Below, piece after piece: positions 10,779-19,063 of a DNA stretch of 64,000 nucleotides (the stretch's first letter is position 1; each line of letters starts with the position of its first letter). The translations under genes were made by a program, and so were the position numbers. Origin of the DNA: Paludibacter sp. (GTDB lineage Bacteria; Bacteroidota; Bacteroidia; Bacteroidales; Paludibacteraceae); contig JARLGX010000010.1 of NCBI GenBank assembly GCA_031292575.1, positions 1 to 64,000 of the forward strand, read 5' to 3'. The notes below the pieces were generated by a model. The model made no database searches. It was given only the letters and a program-made list of their open reading frames with translations, and was not told where the DNA came from.

Positions 10779-11669
10779 ATGTCAATTAATCGTATAAAAT
10801 TACATGTTAAATCTAATTATATGAAACAATACACTCAAGGCCTCCAAAAAAGAATAAATTACGAGATTCAGAAAATTGAATTGGAAGAAGGCGATGTTTT
10901 TGATAAATTGGTTAGGATTTCAACCTTGTTAGAAAGCTCTTTTGATGAGCTCAAAACATTTATTTGTAAAAACTCATTTTGTGATGAGATGGAAGAAATT
11001 TGTTTTTTTAAAGAAATAAAACCTCAAATATTTAGTAAGTTGATTTACTACAGTAGTATTTATAAGTTCGAGATGAATCGCCCTACAGGGTGTGAAGCCT
11101 TACAAAAAGAATACACACTTCATCAATTTGAAAGGTTGAACGAATTCTTTATAAATAATATTGACTTCTATAAGTATTACCGTGCTCGAAGAACAGATCA
11201 AGACACACATTATTTCTTGAGAGGGAAACCGGATATTGAATTGTATTTTGATAATTTTTATTTTGAACGGGATCCTAATTTTTCAACAGGTTTTGATTTC
11301 AAGGTTGCAAGAATCATTGCAAACGATATGTTGAGTATATTTCTCAATGAAGAGTTATCTAAATTAGATCATACTGTAAATAAAGAAGTTGAAAGAACAA
11401 GTTTCCCAAAGACTAAAGAAACCTGGACGGACTCGAAAGTAGCCCTTGTAGAACTTATTTATGCAATTCATTCTACAGGGAGCATAAATTTTGGAAAATA
11501 CGATTTAAAAAGTTTGACTTCGTATTTTGAAAATGTATTCAATATTGAGTTGGGAGATATCTATCGGACATTCCTTGAAATTCGTGGACGTAAGGGCAGC
11601 AGGGTACAATATCTTGATCAACTCCGCAAAAATTTAATTGAACGAATGGATAAAGCAGATAGTCTGTAA
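10779..11669 (+). CDS. rteC: RteC-family regulator of element excision
   Basis: A 296-residue protein resembling RteC, the CTnDOT regulator that activates the excision operon. Visible family-like stretches are the helical N-terminal half (KLIYYSSIYKFEMNRPTG), HYFLRGKPDI in the middle, and a C-terminal winged-helix-like part ending in IRGRKGSRVQYLDQLR. The 5' region is AT-rich. An internal ATG at 10821 would give a shorter form beginning MKQYTQ, close to the length of shorter family members. Two small helix-turn-helix genes follow 290 bp downstream, matching the rteC-to-xis logic of CTnDOT. No two-component rteA/rteB genes are seen here, so the upstream signal is unknown. Confidence 0.85.
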   Translation: MSINRIKLHVKSNYMKQYTQGLQKRINYEIQKIELEEGDVFDKLVRISTLLESSFDELKTFICKNSFCDEMEEICFFKEIKPQIFSKLIYYSSIYKFEMNRPTGCEALQKEYTLHQFERLNEFFINNIDFYKYYRARRTDQDTHYFLRGKPDIELYFDNFYFERDPNFSTGFDFKVARIIANDMLSIFLNEELSKLDHTVNKEVERTSFPKTKETWTDSKVALVELIYAIHSTGSINFGKYDLKSLTSYFENVFNIELGDIYRTFLEIRGRKGSRVQYLDQLRKNLIERMDKADSL

Positions 11670-11862
11670 ATCAGTTATTTAATTGTAAATCATACTAGTA
11701 GATATTTCCCAAGTTGTTCCCAAGTTGGATTCTCTGATTAGCATTTAATTTCGAGTATAATATGCTTTGTTTCGTTTTAAAATGACCACTAATTTGTATT
11801 TTTTCTTGCTCTACCCAAGTTCCAATTTTCGTACTTAGAATATTTACTTCGCCAACTAGTTT

Positions 11863-11913
11863 ATTCACAAGCCATTCAATTTTTCTTTAAAAAAGTTTCC
11901 CCAGCTTGTGAAT
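11863..11913. promoter_or_regulatory. Inverted repeat upstream of xis-like gene, candidate RteC site
   Basis: Perfect 10-bp arms ATTCACAAGC (11863-11872) and GCTTGTGAAT (11904-11913) are separated by 31 bp. They lie just upstream of a degenerate -7 box (GACCTTTG, 11933-11940) that is 16 bp from the ATG at 11957. A dyad next to a poor promoter fits activator-dependent expression. Binding by RteC is inferred from CTnDOT. Confidence 0.45.
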
Positions 11914-11956
11914 TTTGTCTTTTTATAATCTTGACCTTTGTTGAAAAAATACTACT

Positions 11957-12316
11957 ATGGATGTAATAACTATTGAATCAAAGGCATTTAGGGAATTGGA
12001 AACAAAAATCGATTCGATTGCCAAATTTGTAACGGATTTTAAGCCTGCAACTGTTGAAAATCAGGACGAAACCTGGGTTGATAATTACGATGTGTGTTCC
12101 TTTTTAAAGATTAGCGAACGTACTTTACAACGGTTACGTACGAAAGGATTGATTTCCTATTCAATTATTTCAGGGAAATCGTATTATACTATCTCCGAAT
12201 TAAAAAGGGTGTTAAGTGAAAGACTTGTACGAAGGAATGAAGAATGTTTGCAAGAGCTAATCAAGAATCATAATTTGTATGCTGAGAAGCGTAGAATGAA
12301 TAAGGGGAAGAAATGA
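11957..12316 (+). CDS. Excisionase-like helix-turn-helix protein 1
   Basis: A 119-residue basic protein. A short N-terminal helix (about 1-30) precedes a MerR/excisionase-type winged helix (HTH_17-like, about 46-95): NYDVCSFLKISERTLQRLRTK, then GKSYYTISELKRVL. Such proteins occur in pairs downstream of rteC in Bacteroidetes elements, where the CTnDOT counterparts Xis2c and Xis2d help the integrase excise the element. The similar protein encoded 46 bp downstream suggests a duplicated pair. It is probably co-transcribed with that gene and positively controlled by RteC (inference). Transcription regulation rather than excision remains possible. Confidence 0.75.
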   Translation: MDVITIESKAFRELETKIDSIAKFVTDFKPATVENQDETWVDNYDVCSFLKISERTLQRLRTKGLISYSIISGKSYYTISELKRVLSERLVRRNEECLQELIKNHNLYAEKRRMNKGKK

Positions 12317-12362
12317 GATTCTGAACTTTGTTAACTGTTTATCATGTATTGAATTTTGGATT

Positions 12363-12650
12363 ATGGAAATCAATAAGGAAACATTTGAGGATTGGATGAA
12401 AAAGCTTTCCGAAAAACTCGAAACAACTGACAAGAAACTTGAGCGGTTACTTAACCATCAAGCCTGTTTGAATGGAGATGAACTGTTGGATAACCAAGAC
12501 CTGATTGGCATGCTTAAAGTGAGTCACCGTACACTACAGCGGTATCGCAGTAAAGGTAAATTGCCTTATTGCAATATGAACGGGAAGTCCTTTTATCGAT
12601 TAACTGATGTTCAGAAATTTATTAATGACCAATTTGAAGGAAATAAGTAA
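12363..12650 (+). CDS. Excisionase-like helix-turn-helix protein 2
   Basis: A 95-residue paralogue of the preceding protein. An N-terminal amphipathic helix (about 1-33, EDWMKKLSEKLETTDKKLER) is followed by the same HTH core: NQDLIGMLKVSHRTLQRYRSK, then GKSFYRLTDVQKFI. The shared pattern LKxSxRTLQRxRxKG...GKSxY supports common ancestry. It lacks the C-terminal basic extension of its partner. The operon position and rteC neighbour suggest an excision or regulatory role; no direct evidence is visible. Confidence 0.75.
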   Translation: MEINKETFEDWMKKLSEKLETTDKKLERLLNHQACLNGDELLDNQDLIGMLKVSHRTLQRYRSKGKLPYCNMNGKSFYRLTDVQKFINDQFEGNK

Positions 12651-12678
12651 ATGCATGTTCATTCTTGCAATAGAATGA

Positions 12679-13935
12679 TTAAACCCGAAAGGCTCTTGCT
12701 TTACGTTCTATTTCAGTGGGGGAAACCTTATACTTTGCAGCTGTTTTTCGCCAGTTGGAAACTGCTTTAATTACTTCTGTTTTAATTTCTGCAGCACGTT
12801 TGTCGGTTAGTAAATAATAAGGGGCAGTATTCATAACCAAATCAATATCTAAAGAATTGTCTGTTTCATCAATATTGAGTTTTAAGCCGGTTCCGGTTTC
12901 GTTTGCATTAATGTCAAATGCTGGTGATAAAGTCCAGCCGGATTCTGTGTAAAGAAATCCATGATTCCGTAAATGATCATCCGTATTGGAAATACAAACA
13001 GAAAAGAGCACTCTTCGGAAAAGCTCTTCCAAATTTGCTGTTGCATTAGCACATTCAGATTTAATGAATGAAACTACATCCAAATAACTAACACCACTAT
13101 CCGCATCGTCTCCGTCGGTTCGCTGAAGCAGTGTCATAGCTGAGGCAAAGTGGATCCGTTTATTATCTTCAGTTCTGTCAAAGCGTTGGGATAAATAAGT
13201 ATAATAGGGGGAGGCTAACTTTTTAATAAAGGCATTCGGAACCATAATTTTAGCCTGAATGGCTAGCTCATGGACAATCATTTCCCATAATCCTACATCT
13301 GAATCATCTTTTTTACTGGGAAATTTCGCAATCCATTGTTTCTCGTTTGTATCAACAACATCTGCTTTAGGACGAGCACCTCCCAATGAAGACCCGGGAG
13401 CAATAAGTTGATTAATCCATTTTAGAGAAGACTCATCTAACTCATCGGCGTTTTTTTCATATTGTTTTACTGCATATTCAAGATCCCTCAAAGAAGTCCA
13501 TGGTGGAGCAGCCAATTTTGCATCATTACTCATAAAATCTCCTTCTTCACTTTCTTTGAAACGAAGTCCACCCATGCGATGATTATCATGCACTCCCAAT
13601 AGAAAATCAATTCCAACTAAAGTTCGAGGGTCAGTTTTATCTATTTTAGATAAGAGAATTTCCCTGCGTTTCATCAATAATTGACCCCACCTGTCTGGGG
13701 ATGAATCTTTGAAAATACCAAAATTATCATTGGAGGAGGCATAGTGGATTCCGGAGAAAAGGGGTAATTCGGGATCAATAGAGATGCCGGTTTTTATCCA
13801 GTCGCTATCATATTCAAAGGAATAGATAGCCTTTCCACGAAGCGATAGAAAATATAATCTTCCTATCAATTGTGGGGAATCAAACATATACCAATCTGCA
13901 TACACCAGTATTTCTTTTTCCTTATTCTGTTTCAT
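12679..13935 (-). CDS. hipA: HipA-family serine/threonine kinase toxin
   Basis: A 418-residue HipA-like kinase, slightly shorter than E. coli HipA. Residues about 1-125 match the N-terminal HipA subdomain. The Gly-rich ATP loop is GSSLGGARPK at 181-190, a putative ATP-binding Lys is in WIAKFP (204), the catalytic loop is NTDDHLRNHGF (D319 and N324), and the metal-binding Asp is in FDIN (341). All kinase residues look intact, so the toxin could be active. Known HipA phosphorylates glutamyl-tRNA synthetase; related HipA proteins have other targets, so the substrate is uncertain. It lies 6 bp after hipB on the same strand, a standard antitoxin-first operon, within mobile-element cargo. Confidence 0.9.
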   Translation of the reverse strand: MKQNKEKEILVYADWYMFDSPQLIGRLYFLSLRGKAIYSFEYDSDWIKTGISIDPELPLFSGIHYASSNDNFGIFKDSSPDRWGQLLMKRREILLSKIDKTDPRTLVGIDFLLGVHDNHRMGGLRFKESEEGDFMSNDAKLAAPPWTSLRDLEYAVKQYEKNADELDESSLKWINQLIAPGSSLGGARPKADVVDTNEKQWIAKFPSKKDDSDVGLWEMIVHELAIQAKIMVPNAFIKKLASPYYTYLSQRFDRTEDNKRIHFASAMTLLQRTDGDDADSGVSYLDVVSFIKSECANATANLEELFRRVLFSVCISNTDDHLRNHGFLYTESGWTLSPAFDINANETGTGLKLNIDETDNSLDIDLVMNTAPYYLLTDKRAAEIKTEVIKAVSNWRKTAAKYKVSPTEIERKARAFRV

Positions 13936-13941
13936 AATAGA

Positions 13942-14319
13942 TTAATCAAATTTCGGCGTTTCAGAACTTCCCTTGTCAATTACATGATCAATCGCTGATA
14001 CGGTATTTTTCTTTTTCGGGGCTCTTTTTTTTACGATCAGCCCGGCATCCTGAATCTGTCTGCCTACCGGATCTTTATCTGCTATCAACAATAAATCTTC
14101 TTCAAGGCGTAAAATGGACAGCACTTGCAAATAGCTCCCCAGTGAAACTGATGGAGAACCATTCTCCAAATTTCCCAATGTGGATGTGGCAATACCGGCT
14201 CGCTCGGCCATGGAGCGTATGGATAGTTTCCGTCGCAAGCGGGCTAACTTAATATTCTCACCGATTGTAGTAAGGATATTCTTTTGTTTCTGAGTGTAAC
14301 TTGTTCCCTTTGATTTCAT
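13942..14319 (-). CDS. hipB: HipB-like XRE-family antitoxin/repressor
   Basis: A 125-residue DNA-binding protein. A Cro/C1-type helix-turn-helix spans about 15-75 (ENIKLARLRRKLSIRSMAERAG, then GIATSTLGNLENG). A basic tail rich in Lys, including KKRAPKKKNT, follows. It is the likely antitoxin of the downstream hipA and the operon repressor. A 10-bp direct repeat, TGATATTTCA, flanks the candidate promoter upstream, fitting autoregulation. The basic C-terminal extension is longer than in E. coli HipB and may mediate toxin contact or further DNA binding (inference). Confidence 0.85.
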   Translation of the reverse strand: MKSKGTSYTQKQKNILTTIGENIKLARLRRKLSIRSMAERAGIATSTLGNLENGSPSVSLGSYLQVLSILRLEEDLLLIADKDPVGRQIQDAGLIVKKRAPKKKNTVSAIDHVIDKGSSETPKFD

Positions 14320-14325
14320 AATATA

Positions 14326-14367
14326 TGATATTTCAATACAAAAGTATATATAATATTTGATATTTCA
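14326..14367 (-). promoter_or_regulatory. hipBA promoter with repeated operator candidate
   Basis: On the minus strand TACTTTTG (14339-14346) fits the TAnnTTTG -7 box, 20 bp before the hipB ATG. The 10-mer TGATATTTCA occurs on each side of it, at 14326-14335 and 14358-14367 (32-bp period). Such placement would let HipB cover the -7 and -33 regions. Confidence 0.45.
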
Positions 14368-14550
14368 TGTATTAGAATAATATGAGTAGAAAATAATTAA
14401 TAAAGTATCGCTGCAAATTTAATAGTTTAAGTAGTGATTTAAGAAAATTATTTTATTCCAAATGTATTGAATAATAGTAAAACGATGAATAAAATTCTTT
14501 TATTTGTTTTATGTTCTGCTACCTAACTGTATTCTCTGTCGATATTCTTT

Positions 14551-15114
14551 TTATATTTCTGTAGGGGGAGTATACCCGATTGGTCGGCGTGGTTTTTCTT
14601 TTTGTTTGTTTGCTTGCAATTCAACCAATGTTTGATTAATTATCTCTAACTGTATCCGCGTATCTTCATTTATGTCGTTTTGGTTTGTGAATATATCTTC
14701 AATAGACTGTTTGAGTTTCTGCATTTCGCTTTGAAGTTCTCCAATTCTATCAACAGATGGATTTAATACCAACTGACGTAGGGTTGTAAATGCCCGCATA
14801 ATACTTATATTGATTTGGATTGCTGTTTGAGAAGTAAGAATACTACTAAGCATTGCAACACCTAATTCTGTAAAGGCAAAAGGCAATTTTCTTATACCGC
14901 CCCAACTTGATATCACAATTTGTGACATCAAGATTTCGCTTTCATCTTCTGATAGTTGAAACATAAAGTCATTAGGAAATCTGTTAATGTTGCGTTTTAC
15001 AGCTTGGTTCAACGCTCGTGTTTCTACTCCGTACATCTCTGCTAAGTCACGGTCAAGCATTATCTTATAACCTCTTATCTCGTATATTTTGCTCAGAATA
15101 AGTTGTAATTCCAT
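14551..15114 (-). CDS. ORF6N domain DNA-binding protein
   Basis: A 187-residue protein. Residues 1-100 match the ORF6N domain of phage and mobile-element regulators: [41 protein letters not shown], and [17 protein letters not shown]. The C-terminal part (about 115-165) is a coiled coil, followed by a basic Pro-rich tail. The function is unknown; the fold suggests DNA binding. The gene is monocistronic within the cargo region. A 13-bp dyad occurs both just upstream of the start and inside the gene, which could reflect autoregulation. Confidence 0.85.
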   Translation of the reverse strand: MELQLILSKIYEIRGYKIMLDRDLAEMYGVETRALNQAVKRNINRFPNDFMFQLSEDESEILMSQIVISSWGGIRKLPFAFTELGVAMLSSILTSQTAIQINISIMRAFTTLRQLVLNPSVDRIGELQSEMQKLKQSIEDIFTNQNDINEDTRIQLEIINQTLVELQANKQKEKPRRPIGYTPPTEI

Positions 15115-15134
15115 AACAGTATATTTTATTGGTT

Positions 15135-15149
15135 ATCACAATTTGTGAT
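15135..15149. promoter_or_regulatory. Dyad upstream of ORF6N gene
   Basis: ATCACAATTTGTGAT is a perfect 7-bp dyad around a central T, 21 bp upstream of the ORF6N ATG. Its 13-bp core recurs at 14913-14925 inside the gene, in codons for SQIVIS. It is an operator candidate. Confidence 0.4.
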
Positions 15150-15492
15150 TTTCAGTATTAATTTTTTTGATTGTTCTTCTACATTTTATAGAAAGTTGAT
15201 ATAACAATTATTTGTAAAATATCCGTATGCGCTGATAAAGAATTATTATTTGCCTTTATTGATTTTATGCTTGCAATTTAGGATACTGTTACGTCAAAAA
15301 AACTGGGATATTTTAAATTTTCTTTTGAATTTTGAGAGGGCATAACAGAAGTCTTGTGAGCTTAAAGTCTGAGGATTTCTTCTTAAGTCGATGATACTTT
15401 ACATACACATCCTTTTTCAACGAGAAGATAGAATCAATTTGTTTCTTCTTCTCGTTGAAATCAATCCTTTGAGAACTTAATAATTAGCCATT
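15150..15492. other. Intergenic region between ORF6N gene and integrase
   Basis: No credible gene is seen. A hairpin with perfect 13-bp arms (TTTCAACGAGAAG, 15415-15427, complement 15448-15460) lies about 30 bp past the integrase stop and may end integrase transcription, although the T-tract is weak. An open minus-strand frame across it (about 50 codons, Lys-rich) has no start codon and is probably chance. Confidence 0.4.
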
Positions 15493-16719
15493 CTAAATCT
15501 TGAACATTTTCTCTATGCCTTCTAATTTTCCGGCAAGTGCCTGCATATCATTACTAATTTTACTGTCAGTGATTCGGGCATATATTTGTGTAGTACGAAT
15601 ATTGGTGTGTCCAAGCATTTTACTTACTGTCTCAATAGGAACACCTTTTGCTAAAGTTATTGTTGTGGCAAAAGTATGGCGAGCAATGTGAAAAGTCAGC
15701 TCTTTGTCTATTTCACACAAATCACCAATCTCTTTTAAATAGGCATTCATTTTTTGATTACTTAGAATAGGAAGTAATTTATTATTAGGCGATTTTCCTT
15801 TGTATTTATCTAAAATCATTTTTGGAACATTTAATAATAAGATATTAGATTGGATATTTGTCTTTTGTCGTTTAGCCATTACCCATAAATTTCCATCAAA
15901 GGACGTTCGAATATTTTTCTCAGTCAGATTATATACATCAATATAAGCAAGACCAGTGAAACATGAGAAAATAAATATATCGCGAACCAGCTCCAAGCGT
16001 TTGGTACTAAATTTTTTTTGCAAAATTTTTTCAATATCTTCCTGAGTTAGGTAACCTCGGTCAACTTTAGTCAACTTAATTTTGTAATTAGCAAAAGGAT
16101 CATGAATAATCAATCCATTATTACGTGCAATAAGTATAATCCGCTTGAGAAATTGCATGAATTTAGCTGTAGTGTTTGCATTACATCCTGCAGTGGTTAA
16201 AAGATATATTTCAAAATCGCACAAAAACATGTGTTTAATTTCTTTTAGAGATATATCTGTCAACTTATATTTGAGCAACAAAAAGTTTTGAAGATGTTTG
16301 AGAGTGACCTTATATTTTTGATAGGTTCCTGGTGATTTACTAATGCCTATAAGTTTAAAAACATCCTCATTGTGCTTTTGAAAGAGATTTATAAGTGTTT
16401 CATGATATTCACTTACTCCCAAAAAATCATTCTTCACCTTTTCGGCAGTTACATAATTATCTTTTTGTTGAATTTCGTGATAAATTTTATACAGCGATGC
16501 TTTGATTTCATTTAACATCCCATTGAATTGTTTATTTTCATAGGATTGTCCAATAGCTCTACCCATTTTTACACTCCAATTATTGGGTTTGATTTCCAAT
16601 TTGGTGTTAAACTGTGCGATGTGTCCATCGACGGTAATGCGTGCTACAATAGGCATTTTACCATCTTTTCGAGTTGCATTCCTTTTTACGTAAAAAAGGA
16701 CTTTAAATGTACTTTTCAT
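15493..16719 (-). CDS. int: Tyrosine integrase of the element
   Basis: A 408-residue phage-type tyrosine recombinase of the Bacteroidetes class. It has an N-terminal arm-binding/SAM-like region (about 1-100), a core-binding domain (about 105-210) and a catalytic domain (about 220-395). Visible catalytic residues are Lys in AKRQKT (283-286), H344 and R347 in HIARH, H371 in LGH, and nucleophile Y380 in TTQIYAR. The usual first Arg in the TGLR motif is Ala (FTGLAYIDV, A258), as reported for IntDOT, where Ser occupies the place. It lies with its 5' end about 270 bp from the 3' end of ssrA, consistent with element insertion there. A -7-like TATTTTTG (16740-16747, minus) is 20 bp upstream of the ATG. 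Confidence 0.9.
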   Translation of the reverse strand: MKSTFKVLFYVKRNATRKDGKMPIVARITVDGHIAQFNTKLEIKPNNWSVKMGRAIGQSYENKQFNGMLNEIKASLYKIYHEIQQKDNYVTAEKVKNDFLGVSEYHETLINLFQKHNEDVFKLIGISKSPGTYQKYKVTLKHLQNFLLLKYKLTDISLKEIKHMFLCDFEIYLLTTAGCNANTTAKFMQFLKRIILIARNNGLIIHDPFANYKIKLTKVDRGYLTQEDIEKILQKKFSTKRLELVRDIFIFSCFTGLAYIDVYNLTEKNIRTSFDGNLWVMAKRQKTNIQSNILLLNVPKMILDKYKGKSPNNKLLPILSNQKMNAYLKEIGDLCEIDKELTFHIARHTFATTITLAKGVPIETVSKMLGHTNIRTTQIYARITDSKISNDMQALAGKLEGIEKMFKI

Positions 16720-16739
16720 ACCTTCATTTTTAATAGTTA

Positions 16740-16747
16740 CAAAAATA
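16740..16747 (-). promoter_or_regulatory. Candidate -7 box of integrase gene
   Basis: TATTTTTG on the minus strand fits TAnnTTTG. No TTG box is found 19-21 bp upstream of it. Confidence 0.35.
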
Positions 16748-16810
16748 GTTTACTAATTGAAAATGAAATAATTGCAACTAAGAAAAAGGAAGACAAAGTG
16801 GTGTCAAAAG

Positions 16811-16871
16811 AGTATTTTTTGTGACCTATTTTTAACGATTCCAAAATTGGTACGATTTAGTCACAAATACT
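16811..16871. repeat. Inverted repeat near presumed att end
   Basis: AGTATTTTTTGTGAC (16811-16825) faces GTCACAAATACT (16860-16871): 12 paired bases with a bulge in the left arm. It lies between the integrase ATG and ssrA. It could be an integrase arm-binding site or an integrase-gene operator. Confidence 0.35.
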
Positions 16872-16917
16872 TGTCATTATATGACCTTAAAACTCATAAA
16901 AAATGGAACAAAAAATT

Positions 16918-16961
16918 AAAGACAAACCCTACAAAGTATTGATTTTGTAGGGTTTGTCTTT
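16918..16961 (-). terminator. Terminator of ssrA
   Basis: A perfect 18-bp stem (16918-16935 with 16944-16961) and an 8-nt loop lie 31 bp beyond the 3' end of ssrA. On the minus strand it is followed by a T-rich tract. It may act in both directions. Confidence 0.8.
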
Positions 16962-16991
16962 TGGTTGTTGCCTAGTGGCTAAACCTTTCAG

Positions 16992-17385
16992 TGGAGCTGG
17001 AGGGAGTCGAACCCTCGTCCAAACAAGGAAATAATATGCTTTCTACATGTTTATCTTCGCTTAGGTTTTCGTGCGCGGGCAAGACCGAAGCCACCAACCT
17101 GCGCCTTATCCTTTTTATTTCATCGCGCCTCCAAGGCTAAGCGTGACTATCCTCGATTTAGCTGCATCTCCATATCAAATAGCCTCGAGGCGACGGCATT
17201 TGGGAAATGTCCCGTTCCAGCACCTAGTACCGGAATTAAGCCTAATCTACTCTATTCGATTAAGCAGCAAGAGCGTAGTTATTTTCGCCAGTTATAGTTG
17301 TGAGATCCGAGATTTACGAGCCGTTTTCTCAATGCTCGACATGCTTACATACCCTTTCTACCTGCTGTCAAAACCAAACAGCCCC
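16992..17385 (-). ncRNA. ssrA: Transfer-messenger RNA (tmRNA)
   Basis: One-piece tmRNA of about 394 nt. The 5' end GGGGCUG pairs with CAGCUCC near the 3' end to form the acceptor stem, and the T-arm carries GGTTCGACTCC. CCA is not encoded (genomic bases after the discriminator A are CTG). The tag reading frame (17260-17289) reads GENNYALAA then TAA, the known Bacteroides-type tag; the first Ala comes from charged tmRNA. tmRNA with SmpB rescues stalled ribosomes and tags products for proteolysis. It lies downstream of rny on the same strand. Its 3' end faces the integrase, making it the likely attachment gene of the element. Confidence 0.97.
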
Positions 17386-17401
17386 TTTTTCTTAGTTTTT
17401 A

Positions 17402-17475
17402 GTTGATTTGTTAACTGGTTAATTAGTTCATTAAGTTTTAAACCAATCAACTAATCAACCACTTAACTATTCAAC
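17402..17475. repeat. GTTnATT-type imperfect palindrome between ssrA and rny
   Basis: Arms 17402-17428 and 17449-17475 pair at 23 of 27 positions and have a GTTGATT/GTTAATT texture. The repeat fills the whole rny-ssrA gap. No TAnnTTTG box is found just upstream of ssrA, so ssrA may depend on read-through from rny or on an atypical promoter. Confidence 0.6.
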
Positions 17476-18996
17476 TTATTTCGCATAACTTACCGCTCTC
17501 GTCTCTCTGATAACGGTAATTTTTACCTGACCCGGATAGGTCATTTCATCTTGCACTTTTTTGGCAATATCAAATGATAACAATTCTGTTTCTTTATCAT
17601 CTAATTTATCTGCACCCACTATTACCCGTAATTCTCTACCAGCCTGAATGGCATAGGTTTTAAGAACTCCCGGATAGGATAACGCTAATGCTTCCAGATC
17701 GTTCAAGCGTTTAACGTAAGCTTCAACAATTTCACGACGCGCTCCCGGACGTGCTCCCGAAATAGCATCACAAACCTGTACAATCGGAGCAATCAGTGTT
17801 TCCATTTCAACTTCGTCGTGGTGTGCACCGATAGCATTACAAATATCCGGTTTTTCTTTGTACTTTTCTGCAAGACGCATGCCAAGAATTGCATGTGGCA
17901 ATTCCGGTTCATCATCGGGCACCTTTCCAATATCATGTAACAGTCCTGCACGTTTGGCTTTTTTGGGATTAAGACCTAATTCAGCAGCCATTGTTGCACA
18001 AAGATTAGCTGTTTCACGTGAATGCTGGAGTAAATTTTGTCCGTATGATGAGCGGTATTTCATTTTACCAACTAGACGAATTAGTTCCGGATGTAACCCG
18101 TGAATCCCCAAATCGATGGTGGTACGTTTTCCTATTTCCACAATTTCTTCTTCCACTTGTTTGCGAACCTTGTTCACCACTTCTTCAATACGAGCGGGAT
18201 GAATACGACCGTCGGTAACCAATTGGTGTAATGACAACCTGGCAATCTCACGGCGAACAGGATCGAATGCAGAAAGAACAATGGCTTCAGGAGTATCGTC
18301 CACTATAATTTCTACACCGGTGGCGGCCTCTAAAGCCCGAATATTCCTCCCTTCACGTCCAATAATGCGTCCTTTTATTTCGTCCGATTCTATGTGAAAA
18401 ACTGTAACAGAATTTTCTATAGCGGTTTCAGTGGCAACACGTTGAATACTTTGAACAATAATTTTCTTTGCTTCCTTGTTAGCAGTCATTTTTGCTTCTT
18501 CCATAATATCGTTTACATACGACATTGCTTCGGTTTTTGCCTCTTCTTTTAAAGCTTCAATTAAGCGTTCTTTGGCTTGATCTGCAGATAAACCTGAAAT
18601 TGTTTCAAGTTCGGTTTGAGCCTGATGATGTAAATGTTCAAGGTCTTTTTTCTTAATTTCCAAACTGCTTAATTGCTGTTCAAAATGTTCTTTTTGTCCT
18701 TCAACTTCATTGATTTTTCGTTGCACATCACCTTGTTTTTGGTTCAGTTGCATTTCTTTTTGCTGAAGTCTGACTTCTACTGCCTGAATTTTGGCATTTC
18801 GCTCCTGAACTTGTTGTTCGTGTTCTACTTTTAGTGCAATAAATTTTTCTTTTGCCTCAATAAGTTTGTTTTTCTTAAGAAGCTCTGCTTCAGCAGCGGC
18901 TTCTTCAATTGCGCGTTTATTAACAAAGCGTAGAAGAACAAACGTTCCCCCAGCTCCTGCAATAAGTGCAATTAGTCCGATTATAATGTTTTCCAT
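17476..18996 (-). CDS. rny: Ribonuclease Y
   Basis: A 506-residue membrane-anchored endoribonuclease that starts mRNA decay. It has one N-terminal transmembrane helix (about 4-24), a long coiled coil (about 30-195), a KH RNA-binding domain (about 205-260, [15 protein letters not shown]), and an HD domain (about 325-415). HD metal ligands are visible in QHSRETA, LLHDIGK and GAHHDEVE. The length is typical of the family. The start ATG gives the expected anchor sequence [14 protein letters not shown]. It lies downstream of zapA on the same strand but is separated by a strong terminator, so it probably has its own promoter. Confidence 0.96.
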   Translation of the reverse strand: MENIIIGLIALIAGAGGTFVLLRFVNKRAIEEAAAEAELLKKNKLIEAKEKFIALKVEHEQQVQERNAKIQAVEVRLQQKEMQLNQKQGDVQRKINEVEGQKEHFEQQLSSLEIKKKDLEHLHHQAQTELETISGLSADQAKERLIEALKEEAKTEAMSYVNDIMEEAKMTANKEAKKIIVQSIQRVATETAIENSVTVFHIESDEIKGRIIGREGRNIRALEAATGVEIIVDDTPEAIVLSAFDPVRREIARLSLHQLVTDGRIHPARIEEVVNKVRKQVEEEIVEIGKRTTIDLGIHGLHPELIRLVGKMKYRSSYGQNLLQHSRETANLCATMAAELGLNPKKAKRAGLLHDIGKVPDDEPELPHAILGMRLAEKYKEKPDICNAIGAHHDEVEMETLIAPIVQVCDAISGARPGARREIVEAYVKRLNDLEALALSYPGVLKTYAIQAGRELRVIVGADKLDDKETELLSFDIAKKVQDEMTYPGQVKITVIRETRAVSYAK

Positions 18997-19063
18997 TTTG
19001 TAAGTTTATAGTAGATAATTTGTTAGAATATAATTAAGTTATTTTTATTTTTGATCTATATGA

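Noticed and set aside
15240-15480. Lys-rich open frame of about 50 codons after the integrase
   Set aside because: It has no start codon, and its composition and the hairpin within it suggest non-coding DNA.
17071-17406. Open frame of 111 codons on the plus strand
   Set aside because: It lies antisense to the tmRNA gene, whose acceptor stem, T-arm and tag frame explain the sequence.
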